A stretch of 58,892 nucleotides of DNA from a virus, in the IMG/VR virus record IMGVR_UViG_3300007516_000020, positions 1 through 58,892 of that record; one strand, written 5' to 3'. Under the pieces are notes generated by a model, which was not told where the DNA came from, made no database searches, and saw only the letters and a program-made list of their open reading frames with translations. Shown one piece after another: positions 7,476 through 12,796 of the stretch. The first letter of the stretch is position 1; each line of letters starts with the position of its first letter. The translations under genes and the position numbers were made by a program.

Positions 7476-7482
7476 AGCGTAT

Positions 7483-7556
7483 ATGGGATAAGTGTTACAG
7501 CAGCACAGTAGTCTCCAAAACTACGGGCGCAGGTGCGACTCCTGCATCCCATGCCA
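7483..7556 (+). tRNA. tRNA-Trp(CCA)
   Basis: Acceptor ATGGGAT/ATCCCAT with A1-U72 and G73 as in bacterial tRNA-Trp; anticodon loop CTCCAAA; CCA encoded. Position 8 is A, not U. T-loop TGCGACT with A18-G19. Confidence 0.9.
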
Positions 7557-7574
7557 AAAGAAGAGGAATGTATC

Positions 7575-8102
7575 ATGTTGTCAATGACTTTGTTACTCAA
7601 CACCACCTATGAACCTATCCAGGTCGTTGGTTGGCAGCGAGCGATTACCCTGTTGTTTCAGGGAAAGTGTGAAGTCCTTGAGGAACACGATGAAGAAATC
7701 CATTCGATTTCTTTCACGATGAAGATTCCTTCAGTACTCAGAATGTTGATGCCAGCAAGGATCAAGCGTAAGGTCCCAGTGAAGTTCACCAGGTTGAACA
7801 TCTTTACGCGAGACGGTTGGAAGTGTCAATACTGCGGCGACAAGTTTTCCAGCAATGAATTGACTTTCGACCATGTTGTTCCTGTGACTCAGGGTGGCCG
7901 TAAAAGTTGGGAAAACATCACGACCGCGTGCGTGGACTGTAACTCTCGGAAGGCTGGGCGTACTCCTCAGCAAGCAGGAATGAAGCTCTTGAAGAAGCCC
8001 AAGCAGCCTATGTGGTCACAAGTAATCACTGTTACCGCGGGGCTACGAAAGACCCCTGATAACTGGGCATCATACTTGTACTGGAATGTTGAGCTGACAT
8101 AA
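7575..8102 (+). CDS. HNH endonuclease, 175 aa
   Basis: The N-terminal segment (LLLNTTYEPIQVVGWQRA, ITLLFQGKCEVLEE) and the HNH core are those of a common bacterial/phage HNH family. The core shows CQYCG, then FDHVVPVTQGG with the catalytic His, a WENITTAC segment with Asn, and CxxC, near residues 88-140, so the zinc ribbon and ββα-metal fold look intact. It lies inside the tRNA array between tRNA-Trp and a structured spacer, a frequent site for mobile nucleases. AGAGGAA upstream supports the ATG at 7575. It may cut competitor DNA to spread by homing, or be a free-standing phage nuclease. Confidence 0.85.
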   Translation: MLSMTLLLNTTYEPIQVVGWQRAITLLFQGKCEVLEEHDEEIHSISFTMKIPSVLRMLMPARIKRKVPVKFTRLNIFTRDGWKCQYCGDKFSSNELTFDHVVPVTQGGRKSWENITTACVDCNSRKAGRTPQQAGMKLLKKPKQPMWSQVITVTAGLRKTPDNWASYLYWNVELT

Positions 8103-8107
8103 ATCCT

Positions 8108-8197
8108 GTGGAGTGGTGTAAACACCAAGCACGATAAACGCAGAGGGGAAGACCCTCAAATGCGGGATAAGTAGGAGTCTAGAAATCTCCTCTCCAC
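8108..8197 (+). ncRNA. Cloverleaf-like structured spacer
   Basis: The ends pair (GTGGAG/CTCCAC) and enclose three hairpins: TGGTG/CACCA, GAGGG/CCCTC and GGAG/CTCC. It looks like a decayed tRNA or a tRNA-mimic: there is no CCA and no acceptable anticodon loop. Confidence 0.4.
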
Positions 8198-8209
8198 TGA
8201 AAATAGTTC

Positions 8210-8238
8210 TTGACAAACGGTTCGGAATTTGTTATAGT
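8210..8238 (+). promoter_or_regulatory. sigma70-type promoter inside the tRNA island
   Basis: TTGACA, 17-bp spacer, TG-T-TATAGT, 30 bases before tRNA-Thr(TGT). Confidence 0.75.
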
Positions 8239-8267
8239 AAGAGAGTGAGATAAGAAATTGAGAGTTT

Positions 8268-8343
8268 GCCGCTGTGAGTCAGATAGTTGATTGCCTCTCT
8301 TGTAAGGAGGATTAGGCTGGTGCAAGTCCAGTCAGCGGCTCCA
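8268..8343 (+). tRNA. tRNA-Thr(TGT)
   Basis: Acceptor GCCGCTG/CAGCGGC with G1-C72 and C2-G71, U73, CCA. Anticodon loop CTTGTAA. T-loop TGCAAGT with A18-G19. Its 3' end is copied in the repeat array that follows. Confidence 0.9.
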
Positions 8344-8575
8344 TTGTTGATAGGCAATCCAACGTAGTGTTGGATGGGACGCCAGGGAAAGTGCCACGTG
8401 CAACTCTTTCCCAGTCAGCGGCTCCATTGTTGATAGGCAATCCAACGTAGTGTTGGATGGGACGCCAGGGAAAGTGCCACGTGCAACTCTTTTCCGGTCA
8501 GCGGCTCCATTGTTGATAGGCAAACCAACGTAGTGTTGGATGGGACGCCAGGGAAAGTGCAACTCTTTCAGACCC
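8341..8575 (+). repeat. 83-bp tandem repeat, about 2.8 copies, tRNA-like
   Basis: Units begin at 8341, 8424 and 8507. Each has a 7-bp hairpin ATCCAAC/GTTGGAT (one base weaker in copy 3), a T-arm-like hairpin GAAAG/CTTTC and, in copies 1-2, the 3' end of tRNA-Thr. In copy 3 the T-arm loop is exactly 7 nt (TGCAACT), and GATAGG (8515) pairs with CCTATC (8574), giving an acceptor stem, one hairpin and a T-arm but no D-arm. Copies 1-2 carry a 7-nt insert in that loop. Confidence 0.7.
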
Positions 8576-8653
8576 TATCGAATAGCGCGGAAATGGGTGT
8601 AGCGCGATACAAATAGCCCGTACATTTTCCTCTTGAGAAACAGAGGATCGATT

Positions 8654-8728
8654 GTGATCGTAGCATAAGTAGTAATGCGCTAGTTTGTGGCACTAGTTAA
8701 GAGGGTGCAAGTCCCTTCGATCACCCCA
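8654..8728 (+). tRNA. tRNA-His(GTG)
   Basis: Acceptor GTGATCG/CGATCAC with the histidine-specific C73; CCA encoded; anticodon loop TTGTGGC. The base before G1 is U, so the required G-1 is not encoded and would need addition or special processing. T-loop TGCAAGT with A18-G19. Confidence 0.9.
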
Positions 8729-8730
8729 TA

Positions 8731-8808
8731 GCCAATCATGACGATTGGCACGAAGCATGATAGCATCCACCTGAGACGTGGACTGTGAGCAACAGGGAAA
8801 CTGCTATC
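8731..8808 (+). ncRNA. Structured spacer with D-armless tRNA-like fold
   Basis: A hairpin GCCAATC/GATTGGC (8731-8749) precedes a second element: GATAGCA (8759) pairs with TGCTATC (8802-8808), enclosing TCCAC-CTGAGAC-GTGGA with a 7-nt loop and a CTGT/ACAG hairpin. It shares TGATAG, TCCA...TGGA and CAGGGAAA with the 83-bp repeats. No CCA. Confidence 0.45.
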
Positions 8809-8815
8809 GATATAC

Positions 8816-8891
8816 GGGCCCTTAGCTCATTCAGGAGAGCGCCGCACTTGCAATGCGGAGGTGGTCGGAGCAAAGCCGACAGGGTCCACCA
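8816..8891 (+). tRNA. tRNA-Ala(TGC)
   Basis: Acceptor GGGCCCT/AGGGTCC with G3-U70, A73, CCA. Anticodon loop CTTGCAA. T-loop AGCAAAG (G55) with D-loop A18-G19. Confidence 0.92.
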
Positions 8892-8950
8892 TAAAGTCCT
8901 GGTAGGGATTTAGAAGGCAGAATATCGGGACCAGAATTTTGAGAAAATAT

Positions 8951-9025
8951 CTAGGTGTGGGTCAATGGCAGACCACTCGGTTTGGGGCCGAGACCATGCA
9001 GGTTCGAGTCCTGTCACCTAGACCA
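8951..9025 (+). tRNA. tRNA-Pro(TGG)
   Basis: Acceptor CTAGGTG/CACCTAG with proline-type C1-G72, A73, CCA. Anticodon loop TTTGGGG. Canonical elbow (GG, TTCGAGT). Confidence 0.92.
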
Positions 9026-9097
9026 CTAACTCGGCACAATCGCTATTGTGCGATGCCCCCACGGTTCGGTGGGGTTAGAGTGCCGGCACTAAAATAC
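9026..9097 (+). ncRNA. Structured spacer with paired ends
   Basis: CGGCAC (9032) can pair with GTGCCG (9080), enclosing CAAT-CGCT-ATTG and CCCCAC/GTGGGG hairpins; AGTGCCGGCACT is also a perfect palindrome. A tRNA-sized RNA without anticodon or CCA; function unknown. Confidence 0.3.
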
Positions 9098-9172
9098 GCT
9101 CCCATCGAATACTGGCTAGTTCATCTGGCTTTCAACCAGAAAAAGAGAGATCGATACTCTCTGGGAGCACCA
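9098..9172 (+). tRNA. tRNA-Glu(TTC)
   Basis: Acceptor GCTCCCA/TGGGAGC, A73, CCA. Anticodon loop CTTTCAA. With T-stem GAGAG/CTCTC the T-loop is ATCGATA (U55, C56) and the D-loop has GG: canonical elbow. Confidence 0.9.
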
Positions 9173-9183
9173 TTAGAATAGAC

Positions 9184-9261
9184 GCCGGCGTGAAGGGAAT
9201 TGGTATACCTGTTTGGTCGAGAGCCAGACGCTTGTGGGTTCGACTCCCACCGACGGCACCA
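9184..9261 (+). tRNA. tRNA-Leu(GAG), short variable loop, C33
   Basis: Acceptor GCCGGCG/CGACGGC (one G-A mismatch), A73, CCA, and a Leu-type D-arm. Anticodon loop TCGAGAG has C33. The variable loop is only 5 nt, whereas bacterial tRNA-Leu normally has a long arm. Canonical elbow. Confidence 0.8.
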
Positions 9262-9271
9262 AAAGAATTAT

Positions 9272-9347
9272 AGCGGGTGGATGGGGATAGTTCTCCTATT
9301 GGGCTCATAACCCGATGTCCGTAGTGCAATTCTACGACCCGCAACCA
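9272..9347 (+). tRNA. Initiator tRNA-fMet(CAT)
   Basis: Position 1 (A) cannot pair with A72, and the anticodon stem carries three consecutive G-C pairs (GGG/CCC) around loop CTCATAA: the two hallmarks of bacterial initiator tRNA. A73, CCA. T-loop TGCAATT with A18-G19. Confidence 0.88.
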
Positions 9348-9355
9348 CATAGTAC

Positions 9356-9429
9356 TGCGGTAAGCACAAGCGTAGCAGAACGATTTCATAAGTCGTTTCT
9401 AGAGGGTGCGACTCCCTCTACCGCAACCA
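9356..9429 (+). tRNA. tRNA with CAT anticodon (elongator Met or Ile2)
   Basis: Acceptor TGCGGTA/TACCGCA fully paired, so not an initiator; A73, CCA; anticodon loop TTCATAA. Whether C34 becomes lysidine (Ile, AUA) or the tRNA is Met cannot be decided here. T-loop TGCGACT with A-G in the D-loop. Confidence 0.88.
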
Positions 9430-9436
9430 ACTTTGT

Positions 9437-9513
9437 GCGCCTGTAGCCCAACGGCAGGAGGCGACGGTCTTAGAAGCCGTACAGTACAGGTTCAAATCCT
9501 GTCAGGCGCACCA
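9437..9513 (+). tRNA. tRNA-Leu(TAG), short variable loop
   Basis: Acceptor GCGCCTG/CAGGCGC, A73, CCA. Anticodon loop CTTAGAA. The variable loop is 5 nt, unlike normal leucine tRNAs. Canonical elbow (GG, TTCAAAT). Confidence 0.82.
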
Positions 9514-9525
9514 TAATAGAATTAT

Positions 9526-9600
9526 GGGTTGCAAGCTTTCAAAGTGAAGCTCCCGGCTTTTAACCGGAGGAACTCGGCGCGATACCGAGGCGACCCACCA
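9526..9600 (+). tRNA. tRNA-Lys(TTT)
   Basis: Acceptor GGGTTGC/GCGACCC, A73, CCA. Anticodon loop CTTTTAA, a target for 2-thiouridine at 34. T-loop CGCGATA (G55) with A18-G19. Confidence 0.9.
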
Positions 9601-9749
9601 ACGAATTGCTCAGTGTACGAGTCAATGGAAGTTGTTTTGATGTCTTTGACTCAGATACGAAGCACGAATTTAGCGAGGCTCTACAATTACTGAGACACCG
9701 TAGAGCGTAAAGGGAAATGGAGTTAGTAATTTCCCCCTCGTAAAGTCAC
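9601..9749 (+). ncRNA. Structured intergenic RNA, no ORF
   Basis: Three strong 7-bp hairpins in 149 bases: GAGTCAA/TTGACTC (9619-9652), GCTCTAC/GTAGAGC (9678-9706) and GGGAAAT/ATTTCCC (9712-9735). CGAG (9674) and CTCG (9737) can close the last two into a three-way junction. No coding frame is seen and no family is recognised. Confidence 0.4.
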
Positions 9750-9839
9750 GCACCCGCGCCTTGATAGGCAGAGGGGCCTTATAAGCCCGTCGCTCTAGAT
9801 CAGAGCCTTGACTGGGTTTGATTCCCAGCGGGTGTACCA
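9750..9839 (+). tRNA. tRNA with TAT anticodon (Ile, AUA) and long variable arm
   Basis: Acceptor GCACCCG/CGGGTGT (G1-U72), A73, CCA. Anticodon loop CTTATAA. The variable region is about 20 nt and contains hairpin GCTCT/AGAGC, a class II feature not expected for isoleucine. D-loop G18-A19 and T-loop TTTGATT (U56) give an A19-U56 pair. Confidence 0.75.
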
Positions 9840-9859
9840 TACATATAAAGGGGATGCTC

Positions 9860-10072
9860 ATGAAGGTCAAGGACAGAAACTTAAAAGTTTTGGTCGATGT
9901 AGCCGAGAAAGGTTGTCAGGGGTTCAAGTGCTACTGGCCGCGCCCAGACCCAGGCGTCTTCACTCAAGGCTCTGGATATCGGTCCCGCGACCCATCTGGC
10001 AAAACCAAGCCCGGTTGGTTGTGCGGCACCCGAGAAATACGTGGTTGCCCGGACAATCCTGTACCACGATAG
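9860..10072 (+). CDS. Hypothetical Cys-containing protein, 70 aa
   Basis: Within the tRNA island. The start at 9860 has AAAGGGG six bases upstream. It contains four Cys (KGCQGFKC...WLCGT...GCP) and is rich in Gly and Pro, so a small zinc-binding fold is possible. No family is recognised. Confidence 0.45.
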   Translation: MKVKDRNLKVLVDVAEKGCQGFKCYWPRPDPGVFTQGSGYRSRDPSGKTKPGWLCGTREIRGCPDNPVPR

Positions 10073-10096
10073 ATGACCCGAAACACAGGGATTCTG

Positions 10097-10114
10097 GTGT
10101 ACACAAGTGTACAC
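10097..10114. promoter_or_regulatory. 18-bp perfect palindrome, candidate operator
   Basis: GTGTACACAAGTGTACAC is an inverted repeat whose half-site GTGTACAC is itself palindromic. It lies 31 bp before the -35 of the 10146 promoter. Confidence 0.45.
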
Positions 10115-10145
10115 ATTAGAATTCTCTAATGTTGAAGAAAAGCCC

Positions 10146-10173
10146 TTGACTTATTTCCTCGTTATGCTATAAT
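10146..10173 (+). promoter_or_regulatory. sigma70-type promoter
   Basis: TTGACT, 16-bp spacer, TG-C-TATAAT. Confidence 0.75.
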
Positions 10174-10198
10174 TAGAGCATAGGGAATGGAGAACAAG

Positions 10199-10402
10199 AT
10201 GACTGAGAACAAAAATAGGAACATCATCATTGCCCAGTTCACCAACCACGATGATGCAATGACCGCATTCGTTGTTGAGTCGTTTCTAGGTGGATACGGT
10301 GTCTCCCTTCGCGACGACGACTCCGGCGAGTTCGTCGGATTCGCGATCCACGGCATCAAGAGCTTAGGGACCGCGATTGCTAAGGCGAAGGAAGTGCTTT
10401 AA
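10199..10402 (+). CDS. Hypothetical protein, 67 aa
   Basis: GGAG sets the start at 10199, with 10187 as an alternative. The IIIAQFTNHDDAMTAFVVESFLGGYGVSL pattern (beta strand, helix, beta strand) resembles a small ferredoxin-like domain. First gene behind the 10146 promoter. Function unknown. Confidence 0.55.
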   Translation: MTENKNRNIIIAQFTNHDDAMTAFVVESFLGGYGVSLRDDDSGEFVGFAIHGIKSLGTAIAKAKEVL

Positions 10403-10409
10403 ATAAGGC

Positions 10410-10437
10410 TTGTATTAGTGATAACGTAGTCTATAGT
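10410..10437 (+). promoter_or_regulatory. Weak sigma70-type promoter
   Basis: TTGTAT, 16-bp spacer, TATAGT, before the 10463 gene. Confidence 0.4.
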
Positions 10438-10462
10438 GTTTTCAACGCAAAGGAGACTTATA

Positions 10463-10738
10463 ATGGAAATGTCAGAGCATGAATTGGTGACGGTCTCGAC
10501 GCCTGGTGGGGACCTACATTATCGCCTGCACGATGGCGAGATTGTTCAACAATGGGTCGAGGGAGAGGGAGAGTGGGTGGATCAAACCAGTAGTGGGCCG
10601 AAAGATGAAGTGGCATTGACCCAACTCTCGGTGACTCCTGGCCATGTATTTTACGCGACGAGGTTCGGGGAACGGTGGCAGTGGGTTCAGACGACAGAAC
10701 AGTGGATGATGGTCACCGGCAAACATATTTCGGCGTGA
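10463..10738 (+). CDS. Hypothetical protein, 91 aa
   Basis: AAAGGAG site at the chosen start. The product is beta-rich with many Trp (EWVDQT, RWQWVQTTEQW). No family is recognised. It is directly followed by tRNA-Tyr, so the transcript probably continues into the tRNAs. Confidence 0.5.
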   Translation: MEMSEHELVTVSTPGGDLHYRLHDGEIVQQWVEGEGEWVDQTSSGPKDEVALTQLSVTPGHVFYATRFGERWQWVQTTEQWMMVTGKHISA

Positions 10739-10752
10739 AGAGACTCAATAAC

Positions 10753-10836
10753 GGAGGTATAGTCTCGTACGGCGCGAGGGCTGGCTGTAAACCAGTTGTT
10801 AATACCCAGAGGGTTCGATTCCTTCTACCTCCACCA
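10753..10836 (+). tRNA. tRNA-Tyr(GTA)
   Basis: Acceptor GGAGGTA/TACCTCC, A73, CCA. Anticodon loop CTGTAAA. The variable region is 12 nt, a reduced class II arm as fits Tyr. Canonical elbow. Confidence 0.9.
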
Positions 10837-10869
10837 TAATGCCAATAGTCACTGTGAAGAGACTCAAGA

Positions 10870-10930
10870 GTAGTAGCATACCGCGGGGAAGGCATGGGGG
10901 AGGACCTGGTTCAATTCCAGGCATGACTAC
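10870..10930 (+). pseudogene. tRNA remnant
   Basis: It has a perfect T-arm CCTGG-TTCAATT-CCAGG and matching ends GTAGT/ACTAC, but no paired D or anticodon arm and no CCA; 61 nt in all. Probably a deleted tRNA, or a further tRNA-like RNA. Confidence 0.5.
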
Positions 10931-10945
10931 ATAAGATCAGATATC

Positions 10946-10988
10946 TTGTAGGCATATAAGATGTACAGCGTGTAGGCATACAAGCTGT
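10946..10988 (+). repeat. Imperfect 24-bp tandem repeat
   Basis: Two copies of a TTGTAGGCATAYAAG-type unit (10946 and 10970) in the leader of the 11019 gene. Confidence 0.45.
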
Positions 10989-11018
10989 GTGGCGTGTACA
11001 GCCGTGATCGGAGTAGTC

Positions 11019-11204
11019 ATGGAGTATGATGGATTGTATACCCCTGTATTTTGGAGTCAGATGAAAGTTTACAAGAAGAAGCGCCGAAGTTGCCCAATGT
11101 GCAAACCAAATAAGATGGGGATAGAGCCCTGTTGGACAGCGAAGGATCTTGATAGACTGAAGCGAATGGAAAAGGAAGCGAGAGAAATAAAGAGAACAGA
11201 TTAG
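11019..11204 (+). CDS. Small putative zinc-binding protein, 61 aa
   Basis: CGGAG site before the ATG at 11019; a GTG at 10989 would add 10 residues. It contains CPMC and a later Cys (PCW) and has a very basic, helical C-terminus (RLKRMEKEAREIKR). Nucleic-acid binding is possible. It lies between tRNA-Tyr and tRNA-Asp. Confidence 0.45.
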   Translation: MEYDGLYTPVFWSQMKVYKKKRRSCPMCKPNKMGIEPCWTAKDLDRLKRMEKEAREIKRTD

Positions 11205-11210
11205 AAATAT

Positions 11211-11286
11211 GCACTCGGAGCCTGTAGGATGGGCGCTTGATTGTCAATCAAGAATAAAGCGGGATCGTTACCCGTCGAGTGCGCCA
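11211..11286 (+). tRNA. tRNA-Asp(GTC)
   Basis: Acceptor GCACTCG/CGAGTGC, G73 as expected for Asp, CCA. Anticodon loop TTGTCAA. T-loop ATCGTTA (U55, C56) with GG in the D-loop. Confidence 0.92.
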
Positions 11287-11290
11287 TGAT

Positions 11291-11364
11291 GTCGATGTAG
11301 CCAAGGGGATTGGCACCGGTCTGCAAAACCGTTTACGTTGGTTCGATTCCAACCATCGACTCCA
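11291..11364 (+). tRNA. tRNA-Cys(GCA)
   Basis: Acceptor GTCGATG/CATCGAC, U73 as expected for Cys, CCA. Anticodon loop CTGCAAA. Canonical elbow. Confidence 0.92.
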
Positions 11365-11372
11365 TACAATAC

Positions 11373-11447
11373 GCACTGCAAGCATTAGTGGTGATGCTTC
11401 CGGCTCTTAACCGGAAGAACCGAGTTCGACTCTCGGGCGGTGCACCA
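11373..11447 (+). tRNA. tRNA-Lys(CTT)
   Basis: Acceptor GCACTGC/GCGGTGC, A73, CCA. Anticodon loop CTCTTAA. Canonical elbow (TAGTGGTG, TTCGACT). Confidence 0.92.
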
Positions 11448-11450
11448 TAT

Positions 11451-11524
11451 AGGGATATCGTCTAATAGCAAGACAACAGGCTTTGAACCTGTGAACCTAG
11501 GGGCGGTACCTAGTATCCCTTCCA
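11451..11524 (+). tRNA. tRNA-Gln(TTG)
   Basis: Acceptor AGGGATA/TATCCCT, U73, CCA. Anticodon loop CTTTGAA, a 2-thiouridine target. T-loop GGCGGTA with A18-G19. Confidence 0.9.
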
Positions 11525-11535
11525 TAGAGGTTATC

Positions 11536-12048
11536 ATGACAGTCTTTTTGACAGCGGATACACATTTCGGCCACGCGGGTATCTGTACATTCTTGAATGC
11601 AGATGGAACGAAAGTGCGACCCTGGACTGATGTTGCCGAGATGGATGAAGAGTTGGTCAAGCGGTGGAATGAAGTCGTAAAGCCAACAGACAAAGTGTAT
11701 CACCTGGGCGATGTGGTGATCAGCCGAAAGGCACTAGCGATCCTGGGTCGTTTGAATGGGGACAAGGTACTTATCAAGGGAAATCATGACATCTTCAAGG
11801 TGTCTGACTATCTGAAGTATTTTCGTGATATCCGTAGTTACCATGTGACGGATAAGCTGATTTTATCGCATATCCCTATTCACCCCGATAGCAAAGGTCG
11901 CTTTCGTGGAAATGTTCATGGACACTTGCATGGGCGAGCATTAGAGGATACGTGGTATCAGTGTGTATGTGTTGAGCATACAGATTATCGACCAATTGCT
12001 TTTGAGGAGATTCAAAGAAGGACTAACAAAGGAATTATTGCGGATTAG
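11536..12048 (+). CDS. Calcineurin-like metallophosphoesterase, 170 aa
   Basis: All metal-site blocks of the calcineurin-like superfamily are visible: ADTHFGH near residue 7, HLGDVV near 57, GNHD near 82, LSHIP near 110 and GNVHGHLHGR near 123. The substrate (phosphodiester, cyclic nucleotide or RNA end) cannot be told from sequence. AGAGG sets the start at 11536. It is embedded among tRNAs, and its stop codon lies within tRNA-Gln(CTG), so gene and tRNA compete for the same transcript. A role in end healing before RtcB/ligase is possible but speculative. Confidence 0.8.
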   Translation: MTVFLTADTHFGHAGICTFLNADGTKVRPWTDVAEMDEELVKRWNEVVKPTDKVYHLGDVVISRKALAILGRLNGDKVLIKGNHDIFKVSDYLKYFRDIRSYHVTDKLILSHIPIHPDSKGRFRGNVHGHLHGRALEDTWYQCVCVEHTDYRPIAFEEIQRRTNKGIIAD

Positions 12049-12112
12049 CCAAACGGCCAGGCAGTGGACTCTGAATCCACCTAACAAGGTTCGACTCCTT
12101 GATCCGCAACCA
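12039..12112 (+). tRNA. tRNA-Gln(CTG)
   Basis: Acceptor TGCGGAT/ATCCGCA with U1-A72, A73, CCA. Anticodon loop CTCTGAA. Canonical elbow. The first 10 bases overlap the end of the phosphoesterase gene. Confidence 0.92.
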
Positions 12113-12129
12113 AATATCGCAGAATGTAT

Positions 12130-12207
12130 TCCGGTCTAGCATTCAGGGTGAGTGCGCTCCGCTGTTAACGGAGAACGAGCCAGGTTCGATCCCTGGGACC
12201 GGAGCCA
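12130..12207 (+). tRNA. tRNA-Asn(GTT)
   Basis: Acceptor TCCGGTC/GACCGGA, G73, CCA as expected for Asn. Anticodon loop CTGTTAA. Canonical elbow. Confidence 0.93.
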
Positions 12208-12211
12208 ACAT

Positions 12212-12285
12212 GCTCCTATAGCACAATGGTAGTGCGACCGCCTGAAGAGCGGTACACCGAGGTTCGATTCCTCGTGGGAGCGCCA
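12212..12285 (+). tRNA. tRNA-Phe(GAA)
   Basis: Acceptor GCTCCTA/TGGGAGC, G73 (bacterial Phe usually has A73), CCA. Anticodon loop CTGAAGA. Canonical elbow. Confidence 0.9.
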
Positions 12286-12292
12286 AGAGAAT

Positions 12293-12367
12293 GCGGGTGT
12301 GGCAGAATGGTTTTGCACTTCCTTGCCAAGGAAGACTACGCGGGTTCGATCCCCGCCACCCGCTCCA
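12293..12367 (+). tRNA. tRNA-Gly(GCC)
   Basis: Acceptor GCGGGTG/CACCCGC, U73 as for bacterial Gly, CCA. Anticodon loop TTGCCAA. Canonical elbow. Confidence 0.93.
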
Positions 12368-12393
12368 TTAGAGATCCAGGGCGTAGGAAAGTC
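12358..12393 (+). repeat. 36-bp direct repeat, copy 1, with 5' fragment of a tRNA-Pro
   Basis: Identical to 12509-12544. It spans the 3' end of a Gly tRNA, the spacer and the first 17 bases of tRNA-Pro. Here the Pro tRNA is not completed, so this copy is a truncated duplicate. Confidence 0.7.
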
Positions 12394-12444
12394 GCCCCTC
12401 AAGAAACAATAGAGAAAATTCGACAAGGTGTTTTGAAATATAAT

Positions 12445-12518
12445 GCGGGTTTGGTATAGAAGCTGTGCCTCAGCCTTCCAAGCTGAAGAGGCCGTTGCGA
12501 GTACGGCAACCCGCTCCA
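12445..12518 (+). tRNA. tRNA-Gly(TCC)
   Basis: Acceptor GCGGGTT/AACCCGC, U73, CCA. Anticodon loop CTTCCAA. T-loop TGCGAGT with A18-G19. Confidence 0.9.
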
Positions 12519-12544
12519 TTAGAGATCCAGGGCGTAGGAAAGTC
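12509..12544 (+). repeat. 36-bp direct repeat, copy 2
   Basis: Identical to 12358-12393; here it runs into the complete tRNA-Pro(CGG). Confidence 0.7.
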
Positions 12545-12605
12545 TGGTTGATCCTCTCCCCTCGGAAGGGAGAAATCGGTGGTTCAAATCCACCCGCCCT
12601 GACCA
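12528..12605 (+). tRNA. tRNA-Pro(CGG)
   Basis: Acceptor CAGGGCG/CGCCCTG with C1-G72, A73, CCA. Anticodon loop CTCGGAA. Canonical elbow. Confidence 0.92.
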
Positions 12606-12615
12606 AAATGAGTGC

Positions 12616-12644
12616 TTGACATTGATATACTATTGCCCTGTAAG
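12616..12644 (+). promoter_or_regulatory. Possible promoter, weak -10
   Basis: AGTGCTTGACATTGA matches the -35 region of the 7056 promoter exactly, but the -10 at 17 bp is only TGTAAG and lies inside tRNA-Thr(CGT). Confidence 0.3.
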
Positions 12645-12709
12645 ACTAGAAAGCGAGTTGCCTGTTTCGTAAGCAGGAGAGAACGATGCAAGTTCGTTAC
12701 GGGGCTCCA
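12635..12709 (+). tRNA. tRNA-Thr(CGT)
   Basis: Acceptor GCCCTGT/ACGGGGC, U73, CCA. Anticodon loop TTCGTAA. T-loop TGCAAGT with A18-G19. Confidence 0.9.
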
Positions 12710-12715
12710 TTATAT

Positions 12716-12792
12716 GCTGGTGTAGACCAAGGGCAGAGTCACCAAACTTAAAATCTGGACAAGTGCAGGTTCGATTCCTGTCACCAGCACCA
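12716..12792 (+). tRNA. tRNA-Leu(TAA), short variable loop
   Basis: Acceptor GCTGGTG/CACCAGC, A73, CCA. Anticodon loop CTTAAAA with one A-C mismatch in the anticodon stem. The variable loop is 6 nt, abnormally short for Leu. Canonical elbow. Confidence 0.82.
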
Positions 12793-12796
12793 ATAC

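Noticed and set aside
8332-8562. Minus-strand ORF with three protein repeats
   Set aside because: It is the antisense of the 83-bp tRNA-linked DNA repeat; the apparent protein repeat only mirrors that.
9132-9389. Minus-strand ORF of 85 codons
   Set aside because: Antisense to tRNA-Glu, tRNA-Leu(GAG) and tRNA-fMet; no ribosome site.
9750-9839. Reading the class II tRNA as tRNA-Leu or tRNA-Tyr
   Set aside because: The anticodon loop CTTATAA gives TAT in the only well-paired register; the amino acid is left open in the finding.
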